Below, one piece after another: positions 43,423 through 51,757 of a stretch of DNA of 64,000 bases. The notes beneath the pieces are model-generated. The model saw only the letters and a list, made by a program, of their open reading frames with translations, ran no database searches and was not told the origin of the DNA. Where the stretch lies: NCBI GenBank assembly GCA_049651845.1, contig JBASCW010000046.1:43341-107340 (forward strand), given 5' to 3'. This DNA comes from RBG-16-66-20 sp049651845. Its GTDB lineage: Bacteria; Pseudomonadota; Gammaproteobacteria; Burkholderiales; SG8-39. The position numbers were made by a program, and so were the translations under genes. Position 1 is the first letter of the stretch. The number at the start of each line of letters is the position of its first letter.

Positions 43423-43984
43423 AGTCTGCGGCGTTGACGAGGCCGGGCGCGGCCCCTTGGCAGGGCCTGTCTACGCCGCTGCGGTCGTGCTGGATGCCGG
43501 CAGACCGATCAGGGGATTGAAGGATTCCAAGCTTCTGAGCGCTTCACGCAGAGAAGACCTTTCAGAGTTGATACGGGAAAGCGCTCTGGCGTACGCAGTC
43601 GCGCACGCGACGGTGGAAGAGATCGACCGGTTCAACATCCTCAAGGCGTCCATGCTCGCGATGCAGCGCGCGGTTGAAGCGCTCGCCATCGTCCCCGACG
43701 AGGCCTGGATCGACGGCAACCGCTGCCCGCAGCTAACCTGCCGCGCGCGCGCGATCGTGCAAGGCGACCGGCTGCACCCGGTGATCTCGGCCGCCTCGAT
43801 CCTCGCCAAGACCGCGCGCGATGCGGAGATGCAGCGCCTGCACGAGCGCTATCCACAATACGGCTTCGACCGCCACAAGGGCTATCCGACGCCGCAGCAC
43901 CTGGCGTTGCTCGAGCGGCACGGTCCCTGCGCCATCCATCGCCGCAGCTTCATGCCGGTGCAGCGCCGGCTCGACCTCGCGTGA
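43406..43984 (+). CDS. rnhB: Ribonuclease HII
   Basis: Removes ribonucleotides from DNA duplexes. The metal-binding signature GVDEAGRGPLAGPVYAAAV contains D11 and E12; the third aspartate is in DEAWIDGNRCP and the fourth in LAKTARDAEM. 192 residues, standard for the short bacterial form. Starts within the last 17 bases of lpxB, as in many proteobacteria, and overlaps the following methyltransferase by four bases. Confidence 0.95.
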   Translation: MRAAIRVCGVDEAGRGPLAGPVYAAAVVLDAGRPIRGLKDSKLLSASRREDLSELIRESALAYAVAHATVEEIDRFNILKASMLAMQRAVEALAIVPDEAWIDGNRCPQLTCRARAIVQGDRLHPVISAASILAKTARDAEMQRLHERYPQYGFDRHKGYPTPQHLALLERHGPCAIHRRSFMPVQRRLDLA

Positions 43985-44745
43985 CGCCGATCGCCTCGCG
44001 CGACAGTCCGCGCGTGCGCCGCTGGCGCGCGCTCGCGAGTGATGCGCGGCTGCGGCGCAAGGAAAAGCGTGCCCTGATCGAAGGTGAGCACCTGGTCGCG
44101 GCGTTCCTCGATTCGGGAGGCAGAGTCAAGGAGCTGATCCTGAGCAAGACCGCGGCCCCCAGGTTCGCTGTTCTGGCCAGGCGCTCAGGCAAACCAGCCG
44201 TAGTGCTTGCCGACGCCGTATTCAACGCCATCGCGGATACCGGGACGCCAACCGGGATTGCCGCCGAAATCGCCCTGCCCGCAGCGGATTTCGACCTGAA
44301 ACGCGCAAATACCTGCGTATTCCTCGAGGGCGTGCAGGACGCGGGCAACGTCGGCACCATCCTGCGCAGTGCAGCCGCATTCGCCATCCGGTACGCGGTG
44401 CTTGGGCCTGGTTGCGCCGACGCTTGGTCGCCGAAGGTCTTGCGCGCGGGCATGGGGGCGCATTTCGCGCTGGCGATCGCGGAACGCGCGGACCTTGCGG
44501 CGGCCATCACCGAGTTCGGCGGCAGGACGGTCTGCGCGGTGCCGCGCGACGGCGTGTCGCTGGCATCTGCCGACCTGTCGGGCCGGATCGGCTGGCTGCT
44601 GGGTGCCGAAGGGCAGGGTGTCAGTGAAAGCCTGGCGGCGCGCGCCTCACTCAGGGTGACGATCCCGATGCCGGGCGGCGCAGAATCGCTGAATGTCGCC
44701 GCAGCGGCGGCAATCTGCTTCTACGAGGCGACGCGAGGGATCTGA
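43981..44745 (+). CDS. SpoU/TrmH-family RNA 2'-O-methyltransferase
   Basis: Knotted SPOUT methyltransferase acting on ribose in rRNA or tRNA. An N-terminal substrate-binding domain (about 1-95; RKEKRALIEGEHLVAAFLDS) precedes the knot domain with FLEGVQDAGNVGTILRSAAA, WLLGAEGQGVS and VTIPMPGGAESLNVAAAAA. 254 residues. The start is GTG at 43981 (GTGA overlap with rnhB). The target nucleotide cannot be named; RlmB- and TsnR-like members share this layout, and the neighbourhood does not decide between them. Confidence 0.85.
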   Translation: MTPIASRDSPRVRRWRALASDARLRRKEKRALIEGEHLVAAFLDSGGRVKELILSKTAAPRFAVLARRSGKPAVVLADAVFNAIADTGTPTGIAAEIALPAADFDLKRANTCVFLEGVQDAGNVGTILRSAAAFAIRYAVLGPGCADAWSPKVLRAGMGAHFALAIAERADLAAAITEFGGRTVCAVPRDGVSLASADLSGRIGWLLGAEGQGVSESLAARASLRVTIPMPGGAESLNVAAAAAICFYEATRGI

Positions 44746-44795
44746 GGCAGGCGTAGACTGATCTTCGTGCAAGACCACTTTGAGCAGGAGAAGAA

Positions 44796-45029
44796 GTGAA
44801 GACTAAGAAGTCGGGAACTCGAAGCGCAAAGGAATCTTCAAGTGCCTATTTTCGAAATCTGAGGCCAAAATTTCTCGACTGGGAGCCCCCGACGGAGGAA
44901 GAAAAGGCGCTCGGGGTCAGAGCGCGAAGCGAAGCCAGAGAGGCCGAGCTGAAAAGGGTCACCGATCTGGCCAAAGAGACCGAGATGCGGAGAAAGAAGC
45001 GTCTGGAAGCCGCTGCAGGAGCAAAGTAG
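44796..45029 (+). CDS. Small charged hypothetical protein
   Basis: 77 residues, very rich in Lys, Arg and Glu, with no membrane segment: a flexible N-terminus, a short FRNLRPKFLDWEPPTEEE core and a charged helix (about 40-72). The start is GTG with AGGAG (44786-44790) five bases upstream. I do not recognise a family. It is less GC-rich than its neighbours and isolated between an RNA methyltransferase and the convergent cyclase gene, so it may be an acquired or degenerate remnant. Its status as a real gene rests mainly on the ribosome binding site. Confidence 0.4.
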   Translation: MKTKKSGTRSAKESSSAYFRNLRPKFLDWEPPTEEEKALGVRARSEAREAELKRVTDLAKETEMRRKKRLEAAAGAK

Positions 45030-45047
45030 GCGGAAGCAAGTTCCGAT

Positions 45048-46817
45048 CTAGCTCAGGCCCAGCTGGCGGAGGATGTCGAGTAGGCGCGCAAGCATGTCGC
45101 GGTCCTTGACGATCACCAGCCTTGCCTCGAAGTCGCGCAGCTTGAAGCCGGGACTGTGCCGGGTGACTTCCTGGATTTCACGACGGGCCTCGTCCACACG
45201 CCCCCGGGCGTGATGAATCGCCGCCAGGATGAGGCGGCAATCGGCGTACGCGGGCTCGCGCTCAAGCGCGAGCTTCAGGATGCTTTCGGCCCCGTCGTAC
45301 TGCCCCGTCTGGTACTGTCCAAAGCCAAGGATATTGAGATACCACGTCGGGTAGATCGGACTGAGGCGGATCGCCCGCTGCATCAGCGCGACGGCCTCGG
45401 CGGGCTTGCCGGAAACCGCGTAGGAACAGGCCAGATTGGCCGCGTTGTCGGCGTGACTCGGGCTTAGCGCTACCGAGCGCTCCCCGGCGGCGATCGCCTG
45501 GTCGTGTTGATGCGCCAGCAGGTGGTAATAGCCGAGCAGCGCGTGCGCATCGGCGCAGGACTCGTCGAGTTGCAGCGCCTTGCCCGCCAGTTGGGCGGCC
45601 CGCTTCAGCGACTCGGGCGGCGAGCCGGTCCATCCGTAGCGCGACGCGCTCAGGTGGGTCCAGGCCGTGCCGAGGTAGCCCAGCGGCGATTCCGGATCGA
45701 GCTTGGTGACCTGCTCGAAGCAGTGGACCGCCTGGTCGTTGGCTTCGCGCGTGACTCGGTTCAGGTAGTCCAGCCCCCGGTAGTACGCGTCCAGCGCCTC
45801 GGGATGGCGCAGCGATTGCCGCCAGACCGTCGCCTGCTCGCCTCTGAGCAGCTTGACGTCCAGCGCGGCCACGATCTCCCGGGTGATCTCGTCCTGGACC
45901 GCGAAGATGTCCTCGATGTTCCGGTCGTAGCGTTCCGCCCAGATGTGATGGCCGGTGCCAGCATCGAGCAACTGCGACGTGATCCGAACGCGGCCGCCGG
46001 CGCGGCGCACGCTGCCTTCCAGCACATGGCTCACCTTGAACTCCCGGCCCACCTGCCGCACGTCGACCGCGCGGCCCTTGTAAGTGGCGGACGAGTTGCG
46101 GGCGATCACCAGCAGCCCGGACAGCTTGGACAGGTCGGTGATGATGTCCTCCGTGATCCCGTCGCTGAAGTACTCCTGCTCGGGATCGCCGCTCATGTTG
46201 GAGAAGGGCAGCACGGCGATGGCAGGGCTTTCGCGCGGCGCGTTCCCGGCCTCGCGCGCTGCATGGCCCGCCGCTGGCGCAGCTTCGCCTTCGACCTTCA
46301 CCCTGTACGCCCGGACCGGCTCGGGGATGTTCTTCACCTTCTGCTCGCCCCGGTCTTCGAAGCTCGCGCCCAATTTGCCCTGGACGGCTGTCCGGATCGA
46401 TGCCGAAACGGTGATTCCGCCCGGCGCAGCAAGCCCTTCCAGACGGGCCGCGATGTTGACCCCATCGCCGTACACCGTGCCATCGGACTTCTCGATCACG
46501 TCTCCCAGATGCACGCCGATCCGAAAGCGCATGCGCTGCTCTTCCGGAACTGCGTTCGAGGAAGCGTTGATTTCCTGCTGCACGGCAAGTGCCGCCGACA
46601 CCGCCCCGATCGCGGTCTCGAACACCGCCAGCACCGAGTCCCCGGCCATGTCGATGACACGGCCTTGATGCGCCTGAATCTGCGACCTGAACACGGCTCT
46701 GCCGGCATCGAGGGCCGCCACCGTGGCGCGCTCATTAGCGGACATCAGACGCGAGTAGCCCGACACATCCGCTGCCAGTATTGCCGCGAGGCGCTGTTTC
46801 AGCTCGGTCCCGCTCAT
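45048..46817 (-). CDS. Class III adenylate/guanylate cyclase with TPR repeats
   Basis: Predicted to make a cyclic nucleotide. The cyclase domain (about 1-170) has both metal aspartates (D17 in AADVSGYSRLM, D60 in AGDSVLAVF) and the N121/R125 pair in VNIAARLE, so it looks catalytically competent. A TolB-N-like middle domain (about 215-350; AIAVLPFSNMSGDPEQEYF) and several TPR repeats (about 360-560) follow. No membrane segment. 589 residues from the ATG at 46817, which shares one base with the ppsR stop (TGATG); an open frame running further upstream is only ppsR read out of frame. Coupling to ppsR suggests a link to carbon or energy control. Confidence 0.85.
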   Translation of the reverse strand: MSGTELKQRLAAILAADVSGYSRLMSANERATVAALDAGRAVFRSQIQAHQGRVIDMAGDSVLAVFETAIGAVSAALAVQQEINASSNAVPEEQRMRFRIGVHLGDVIEKSDGTVYGDGVNIAARLEGLAAPGGITVSASIRTAVQGKLGASFEDRGEQKVKNIPEPVRAYRVKVEGEAAPAAGHAAREAGNAPRESPAIAVLPFSNMSGDPEQEYFSDGITEDIITDLSKLSGLLVIARNSSATYKGRAVDVRQVGREFKVSHVLEGSVRRAGGRVRITSQLLDAGTGHHIWAERYDRNIEDIFAVQDEITREIVAALDVKLLRGEQATVWRQSLRHPEALDAYYRGLDYLNRVTREANDQAVHCFEQVTKLDPESPLGYLGTAWTHLSASRYGWTGSPPESLKRAAQLAGKALQLDESCADAHALLGYYHLLAHQHDQAIAAGERSVALSPSHADNAANLACSYAVSGKPAEAVALMQRAIRLSPIYPTWYLNILGFGQYQTGQYDGAESILKLALEREPAYADCRLILAAIHHARGRVDEARREIQEVTRHSPGFKLRDFEARLVIVKDRDMLARLLDILRQLGLS

Positions 46818-47641
46818 CAGTAGACGTGCCGCTCGATCCTGAGCTCGCGCAGGATGGTGGTGGCGATCTCCTCGATCGACTTGGCCGTCGAGTTGATCGA
46901 GCGGATGCCTTCGCGCTGCATGAGCGCCTCGGCCTGCTCGACCTCGTGGCGGCAATTGGCCGGGTCCGCGTACTGGCTGCCGGGCCGCCGCTCGCGGCGG
47001 ATCTCGTGCAGTCGCTCGGGCGCGATGGTCAGCCCGTAGAGCTTCGTCTTGTAGGACTGCAGCGCCTCGGGCAGCGCCCTGCGGTCGAAGTCTTCCGGGA
47101 TCAGGGGATAGTTGGCCGCGCGCACGCCGAACTGCAGCGCGAGATACAGGCTGGTGGGCGTCTTGCCGCTGCGCGAGACGCCCACCAGGATCACGTCCGC
47201 TTCGCCGAGCTCGCGGTGCGAGGCGCCGTCGTCGTGCGCCATCGCGAAATTGACCGCCTCGATGCGCTGCTTGTATTCCTGCTTGTCCATCGCGCTGTGC
47301 GAGCGGCCGATGGTGTGGCTCGAGCGGATGCCCAGGCCGGTCTCGAGCGGCCCGATGAAGGCCTCGAAGAAATCCACGAACAGCGCGTTGGCGCGCCGTA
47401 CGACCTCGCGCACGTCGCTGTTGACCAGCGTCGAGAACACGATCGGCTGGCCGTCGCCGCGCAGCGATTCGCGCTCGATGCGCTCCAGGCATTCCTCGGC
47501 CTTGTCGGCGCTGTCGACGAAGGGCAGCGTGATCTGGTCGAACTCCACGCCCTCGAACTGCGTCAGCAGGCTGTGGCCGAGCATCTGCGCGGTGATGCCG
47601 GTGCCGTCGGAGACGAAGAACACGGTGCGGCGCTGCGTCAT
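46817..47641 (-). CDS. ppsR: PEP synthase regulatory protein (bifunctional kinase/pyrophosphorylase)
   Basis: DUF299-family enzyme that inactivates PEP synthase by ADP-dependent phosphorylation and reactivates it by Pi-dependent dephosphorylation. The start RTVFFVSDGTGITAQMLGHS and the P-loop-like GVSRSGKTPTSLYLA are signatures of the family. 274 residues. Divergent from ppsA with only 21 bases between the start codons, so their promoters must overlap or lie in each other's coding region. Overlaps the cyclase gene by one base. Confidence 0.94.
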   Translation of the reverse strand: MTQRRTVFFVSDGTGITAQMLGHSLLTQFEGVEFDQITLPFVDSADKAEECLERIERESLRGDGQPIVFSTLVNSDVREVVRRANALFVDFFEAFIGPLETGLGIRSSHTIGRSHSAMDKQEYKQRIEAVNFAMAHDDGASHRELGEADVILVGVSRSGKTPTSLYLALQFGVRAANYPLIPEDFDRRALPEALQSYKTKLYGLTIAPERLHEIRRERRPGSQYADPANCRHEVEQAEALMQREGIRSINSTAKSIEEIATTILRELRIERHVY

Positions 47642-47662
47642 GGCGGCTAAAATAGCAAGGAA

Positions 47663-50095
47663 ATGCACGTCGCGTGGCTCAAAGACCTGCGCATGGCCGA
47701 CCTGGCGAAGGTCGGCGGCAAGAACGCATCGCTGGGCGAGATGATCGGCGGCCTGCAGGCCGCGGGCGTGCGCGTGCCGGGCGGCTTCGCGACCACCGCC
47801 CAGGCTTTCGGTGCGTTCCTCGCTGCCGACGGCCTGGACCGGCGCATCGCGGAGCGCATCCGGACTCTCGACCCGAACGACGTCAAGGCGCTCGCCCGCT
47901 GCGGTGCCGAGATTCGCGGCTGGATCGAGGCAGCGCCCCTCCAGGCTGATGTGGAGCAAGAAGTACGTTTGTACTATCAAAGGCTTGAGAATGAATCCTC
48001 AAGCGACGTCTCGTTTGCGGTCCGCTCGTCGGCGACCGCCGAAGACCTGCCGGACGCCTCCTTCGCGGGCCAGCAGGAAACCTTCCTGAACATCCGCGGC
48101 GCCGACCAGGTGCTGGCGGCGATCCGGCGCGTCTACGCCTCGCTCTACAACGACCGCGCGATCTCCTACCGGGCACATCACGGCTTCGAGCACGGCAGCG
48201 TGGCCATCTCGGCGGCGGTGCAGCGCATGGTGCGCAGCGACCTCGGCTCGAGCGGCGTGATGTTCACGCTGGACACCGAATCGGGCTTCCGCGACGCGGT
48301 GTTCATCACCTCGTCCTGGGGCCTGGGCGAGATGGTGGTGCAGGGCGCAGTCAACCCGGACGAGTTCTACGTCCATAAGCCCATGCTGGAGGCCGGCAAG
48401 CCCGCGATCCTGCGCCGGCGCCTGGGCAGCAAGCTGCAGAAGATGGTGTTCTCCGCGGAGGCCGTGGCGGGCCGCTCGGTGCGCACCGAGGACGTGGCGC
48501 CGGCGGATCGCAACCGCTTCTCGCTCACCGACGCAGAGGTGCTCGAGCTCGCGCGCACGGCCTGCCTGATCGAGAAGCATTACGGGCGGCCGATGGACAT
48601 CGAGTGGGGCCGCGACGGCCAGGACGGCAGCCTGCAGGTGCTGCAGGCGCGGCCCGAGACCGTGCGCGCGCGCCGCAAGGCCGGTGGCGAGGAACGCTAC
48701 CGGCTCAAGGGCAAGGGAACGCTGCTGGTGAGCGGCCGGGCCATCGGCCAGAAGATCGGCGCCGGCCCGGTCAAGATCGTGCGCGATGCCTCGAAAATGG
48801 CGAGCGTCAAGCGCGGCGACGTGCTGGTGACCGACATGACCGACCCCAACTGGGAGCCGGTGATGAAGCTCGCCTCGGCGATCGTCACCAACCGCGGCGG
48901 CCGCACCTGCCACGCGGCGATCATCGCGCGCGAGCTCGGCATTCCGGCGGTGGTTGGCTGCGGCGACGCGACCACGCGCCTCGCGGCGGCGAGCGCGGTG
49001 ACCGTCTGCTGCGCCGAAGGCGACACGGGACACGTCTACGAGGGCAGCCTGCCGTTCGACGTCACCACCAGCGAGCTCGGCGAGCTGCCGGCGATCCCGG
49101 TCAAGATCGCGATGAACATCGGCAATCCGCAGCTCGCGTTCGGCTTTGCGCAGCTGCCCAACGCGGGCGTGGGCCTGGCGCGCCTGGAGTTCATCATCAA
49201 CAACGAGATCGGCGTGCATCCCAAGGCCTGCCTCGACTGGCCACAGCTGCCCGCCGACCTGAAGGCCGAGGTCGAGCGCGCCGCGCGCGGCTATGCCGAC
49301 CCGCGCACGTTCTTCCGCGAGAAGCTAGTCGAGGGCGTGGCGACGATCGCCGCCGCGTTCTGGCCCAAGCCCGTGATCGTGCGTCTTTCGGACTTCAAGT
49401 CGAACGAGTACCGCAAGCTGGTGGGCGGCGAGCGCTACGAGCCGCTCGAGGAAAACCCGATGCTCGGTTTCCGCGGCGCGGCGCGCTACGTGGCGCTGGA
49501 CTTCCGCGCCTGCTTCGAGCTGGAATGCGCGGCGCTGCGCAAGGTGCGCAACGAGCTCGGCCTGACCAACGTCGAGCTCATGGTGCCCTTCGTGCGCACG
49601 GTGCGTGAAGCCGTCGCGGTGCTCGAGCTCCTGAAGCAGAATGACCTGCAGCGCGGGCAGAACGGCCTGCGCATCGTCATGATGTGCGAGCTGCCGTCCA
49701 ACGCGGTGCTCGCCGAGGAATTCCTGCAGCACTTCGACGGCTTCTCGATCGGCTCGAACGACCTCACGCAGCTCACGCTCGGCCTGGACCGCGACTCGGG
49801 CCTGGTCGCGGACGCTTTCGACGAGCGCGACGGCGCCGTGAAGGCGATGCTCGGGATGGCGATTCGCGCCTGCCGCAAGCAGAACAAGTACGTCGGCATC
49901 TGCGGCCAGGGCCCGTCCGACCACCCGGATTTCGCGCGCTGGCTGATGGAGCAGGGCATCGAGAGCCTGTCGCTCAACCCGGACACCGTGGTCTCGACCT
50001 GGCTGGCGCTCGCGGGCGTCAGCGGTGACGCAGCAGGCGGGTCTTCTCCCGCTGCCACTCCTTCTCGCGCTCCGACGCCCGCTTATCGTGCTTGA
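47663..50095 (+). CDS. ppsA: Phosphoenolpyruvate synthase
   Basis: Converts pyruvate, ATP and water to PEP, AMP and phosphate in gluconeogenesis. An N-terminal ATP-grasp domain (VGGKNASLGEMIGGL), the swivelling domain with the phosphorylated histidine H417 in GGRTCHAAIIARELG, and the C-terminal PEP/pyruvate barrel with SIGSNDLTQLTLGLDRDSG and VGICGQGPSDHPD. 810 residues. The conserved part ends at VVSTWLALA; the last 23 or so residues are a Gly/Ala/Ser/Pro-rich tail encoded inside the 77-base overlap with smpB on the other strand. Confidence 0.96.
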   Translation: MHVAWLKDLRMADLAKVGGKNASLGEMIGGLQAAGVRVPGGFATTAQAFGAFLAADGLDRRIAERIRTLDPNDVKALARCGAEIRGWIEAAPLQADVEQEVRLYYQRLENESSSDVSFAVRSSATAEDLPDASFAGQQETFLNIRGADQVLAAIRRVYASLYNDRAISYRAHHGFEHGSVAISAAVQRMVRSDLGSSGVMFTLDTESGFRDAVFITSSWGLGEMVVQGAVNPDEFYVHKPMLEAGKPAILRRRLGSKLQKMVFSAEAVAGRSVRTEDVAPADRNRFSLTDAEVLELARTACLIEKHYGRPMDIEWGRDGQDGSLQVLQARPETVRARRKAGGEERYRLKGKGTLLVSGRAIGQKIGAGPVKIVRDASKMASVKRGDVLVTDMTDPNWEPVMKLASAIVTNRGGRTCHAAIIARELGIPAVVGCGDATTRLAAASAVTVCCAEGDTGHVYEGSLPFDVTTSELGELPAIPVKIAMNIGNPQLAFGFAQLPNAGVGLARLEFIINNEIGVHPKACLDWPQLPADLKAEVERAARGYADPRTFFREKLVEGVATIAAAFWPKPVIVRLSDFKSNEYRKLVGGERYEPLEENPMLGFRGAARYVALDFRACFELECAALRKVRNELGLTNVELMVPFVRTVREAVAVLELLKQNDLQRGQNGLRIVMMCELPSNAVLAEEFLQHFDGFSIGSNDLTQLTLGLDRDSGLVADAFDERDGAVKAMLGMAIRACRKQNKYVGICGQGPSDHPDFARWLMEQGIESLSLNPDTVVSTWLALAGVSGDAAGGSSPAATPSRAPTPAYRA

Positions 50096-50462
50096 GCTTG
50101 CCCTTGGCAAGCGCGATCTGCAGCTTGATGCGCCCCTTGGAGTAATGCAGGTCGAGGGGGATCAGCGTATAGCCGCGCTGCTCGACCTTGCCGATGAGCC
50201 GGCGGATTTCGTCGGCGTTCATCAGCAGCTTGCGCGTGCGCACCGGGTCGGCCTTGACGTGCGTGGAGGCCGCGAGCAGCGGGCTGATGTGGGCGCCCAG
50301 CAGCCAGAGCGCGCCCTTGTCGACGATCACGTAGGCGTCGCTGATCTGCGCGCGCCCGGCGCGGATCGCCTTGACCTCCCAGCCTTCGAGCACCAGGCCG
50401 GCTTCGTAGCGCTCCTCGACGAAGTAGTCGTGGAACGCCTTGCGGTTCTCTGCGATCGCCAT
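50019..50462 (-). CDS. smpB: SsrA-binding protein SmpB
   Basis: Partner of tmRNA in rescue of stalled ribosomes. NRKAFHDYFVEERYEAGLVL, EGWEVKAIRAGRAQISDAYV and LHYSKGRIKLQIALAKGKLKHDKR (read in parts) are the OB-fold and C-terminal motifs. 147 residues (E. coli 160). The tail ends REKTRLLRHR. No ssrA gene was recognised in the window. Divergent from ratA by 17 bases and convergent with ppsA, which it overlaps by 77 bases. Confidence 0.96.
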   Translation of the reverse strand: MAIAENRKAFHDYFVEERYEAGLVLEGWEVKAIRAGRAQISDAYVIVDKGALWLLGAHISPLLAASTHVKADPVRTRKLLMNADEIRRLIGKVEQRGYTLIPLDLHYSKGRIKLQIALAKGKLKHDKRASEREKEWQREKTRLLRHR

Positions 50463-50479
50463 CGGAGCGCGATTCTCCC

Positions 50480-50914
50480 ATGAAGCGCATCGCGCGCTCG
50501 GCGATCGTGGACTGCAGCGCCGACACCTTCTACGCGCTGGTGGAGGACATCGAGGCCTACCCGTCGTTCCTGCCCTGGTGCGCGGGGGCACGGGTGCGCG
50601 AGCGTGCGCCCGGGCGCACGGTGGCGACGCTGACGCTCGCGGCCAAGGGCCTGCGCCAGTCGTTCACCACCGAGAACGCCAACCAGCCGGGCCGCGCCAT
50701 CGAGATGCGCCTGCTCGAAGGGCCGTTCCGGCGCTTTGCCGCGCACTGGCGCTTCACGCCGCTCGCGCCGCAGGCGGCCAAGGTCGAATTCGCACTCGAG
50801 TATGAATTTTCGGGCCGTGTCGTCGCGACCGCGCTGAGTCCGATCTTCAGCCGGCTGGCCGACAGCACGGTCGAGGCATTCGTGCGCCGCGTGGCCGAGC
50901 GCGCGCATGGCTAG
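50480..50914 (+). CDS. ratA: RatA/COQ10-like START-domain protein
   Basis: Polyketide-cyclase-like (START fold) protein of the RatA family: SAIVDCSADTFYALVEDIEAYPSFLPWC, FTTENANQPGRAIEMRLLEGPFR and the amphipathic C-terminal helix are typical. 144 residues. Relatives bind ubiquinone (COQ10); E. coli RatA was described as blocking 70S association, a role that is disputed. Placed beside smpB and rnfH as in most proteobacteria. Overlaps rnfH by eight bases. Confidence 0.9.
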   Translation: MKRIARSAIVDCSADTFYALVEDIEAYPSFLPWCAGARVRERAPGRTVATLTLAAKGLRQSFTTENANQPGRAIEMRLLEGPFRRFAAHWRFTPLAPQAAKVEFALEYEFSGRVVATALSPIFSRLADSTVEAFVRRVAERAHG

Positions 50915-51173
50915 GCTGCGCGTCGAGATCGTCTACGCGCGGCCCGACCGGCAGGACCGCGAGGTGCTGCAGGTTCCCGCAGGCACGTCGGCGGAGGAGG
51001 CGGTGCGGCAAAGCGGCTTCGACGCCGGCGGCCTGTGCCTGGGTATCGGCGGAAAAATCGTACGGGCCGCGCACGTTCTTCGCGACGGCGACCGGGTGGA
51101 ACTGCTGCGGCCGCTGGCCGCCGATCCGAAGGAGGCGCGCCGGCAGCGCGCCCGCGCCAACCGCAAGCGCTAG
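50907..51173 (+). CDS. rnfH: RnfH (RatB) family ubiquitin-fold protein
   Basis: Beta-grasp (ubiquitin-like) protein of 88 residues. LRVEIVYARPDRQDREVLQVPAG at the start (read in parts), a GIGGKIV turn, and RVELLRPLAADPKEARRQRA at the end are family hallmarks. Once proposed as an antitoxin partner of RatA and also named after the Rnf complex; real function is unsettled. It ends in the palindrome CTAG, which also carries the stop codon of the opposite gene. Confidence 0.9.
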   Translation: MARLRVEIVYARPDRQDREVLQVPAGTSAEEAVRQSGFDAGGLCLGIGGKIVRAAHVLRDGDRVELLRPLAADPKEARRQRARANRKR

Positions 51174-51646
51174 TTGCAGAGTTCCTGGACTGCCTGGCGG
51201 GCCTTCGCGGACTCCTGCGCGACCTGAGCGTCGTCCAGGTAGACACGCTCGCCTTTGGCGTCGGTGCTCGTAATGCGCTGCCCGGTCTCATATTGCCGCA
51301 AGGCCGCGCGTGCGCGCTCGCAGTTCTCGCGCTTGGTCGCGGCTTCCTTGTCCGCTGCCGCGGTCTTTTCGGCCGCCTTCTTCTCCTCGGCCTGGCGCTT
51401 GCGGTAGGCCTGCTCCTGCTCGGTCGGCGTCAGGGGTCCCTTGCTCGCGGCCTTGCCGTCCTTCGCATCGGCCGCAGGCGCCGGCGCCGCCGGGCCCGAG
51501 GGCGCCTTCAGCGTCGTGACCTTGGCGCCCGCGGGCGGCGCATCGCCGCAGACGCGCTTGCCATTGGCGTCGTTCCAGCACTTGATCTGCGCCTGTGCGG
51601 CGCCCGCGGCGATGCACAGGCTCACAAAGAACAGAGTTTTTCGCAT
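51170..51646 (-). CDS. DUF4124-domain secreted protein
   Basis: 158 residues with a signal peptide (about 1-23, FFVSLCIAAGAAQAQ). The DUF4124 pattern follows: IKCWNDANGKRVCGDAPPAGAKVT with two cysteines (read in parts). Then comes an Ala/Pro/Lys-rich linker and a charged helical C-terminus (RENCERARAALRQYE, YLDDAQVAQESAKARQAVQ). Periplasmic; function unknown. I start at the ATG at 51646; 51658 is also possible. Convergent with rnfH, sharing the CTAG at 51170-51173, and divergent from guaB. The DUF4124-guaB pairing is common in betaproteobacteria, as far as I recall. Confidence 0.8.
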   Translation of the reverse strand: MRKTLFFVSLCIAAGAAQAQIKCWNDANGKRVCGDAPPAGAKVTTLKAPSGPAAPAPAADAKDGKAASKGPLTPTEQEQAYRKRQAEEKKAAEKTAAADKEAATKRENCERARAALRQYETGQRITSTDAKGERVYLDDAQVAQESAKARQAVQELCN

Positions 51647-51706
51647 GGCTCCACCCATCAACGCGCGACGCGCTTGCCTGGAGGACACGCTAGCGGCTTT
51701 CGCAGT

Positions 51707-51734
51707 TTCCGTCAAACCTCGGCTCGCGTATAAT
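51707..51734 (+). promoter_or_regulatory. Promoter of guaBA
   Basis: A perfect TATAAT -10 (51729-51734) with a weak -35 (TTCCGT, 51707-51712, 16-base spacer). Transcription would start near 51741, about 17 bases before the guaB ATG, leaving no room for a riboswitch. Confidence 0.65.
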
Positions 51735-51757
51735 GTTTTTTTGGCGCAAGGAAAAAC

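Noticed and set aside
46818..47492. Longer N-terminus for the cyclase gene
   Set aside because: Those residues are ppsR read in another frame; the cyclase domain starts at the ATG at 46817.
50480..51173. ratA-rnfH as a true toxin-antitoxin pair
   Set aside because: The pair is conserved housekeeping next to smpB; the toxin-antitoxin claim is weakly supported and no operator is visible.
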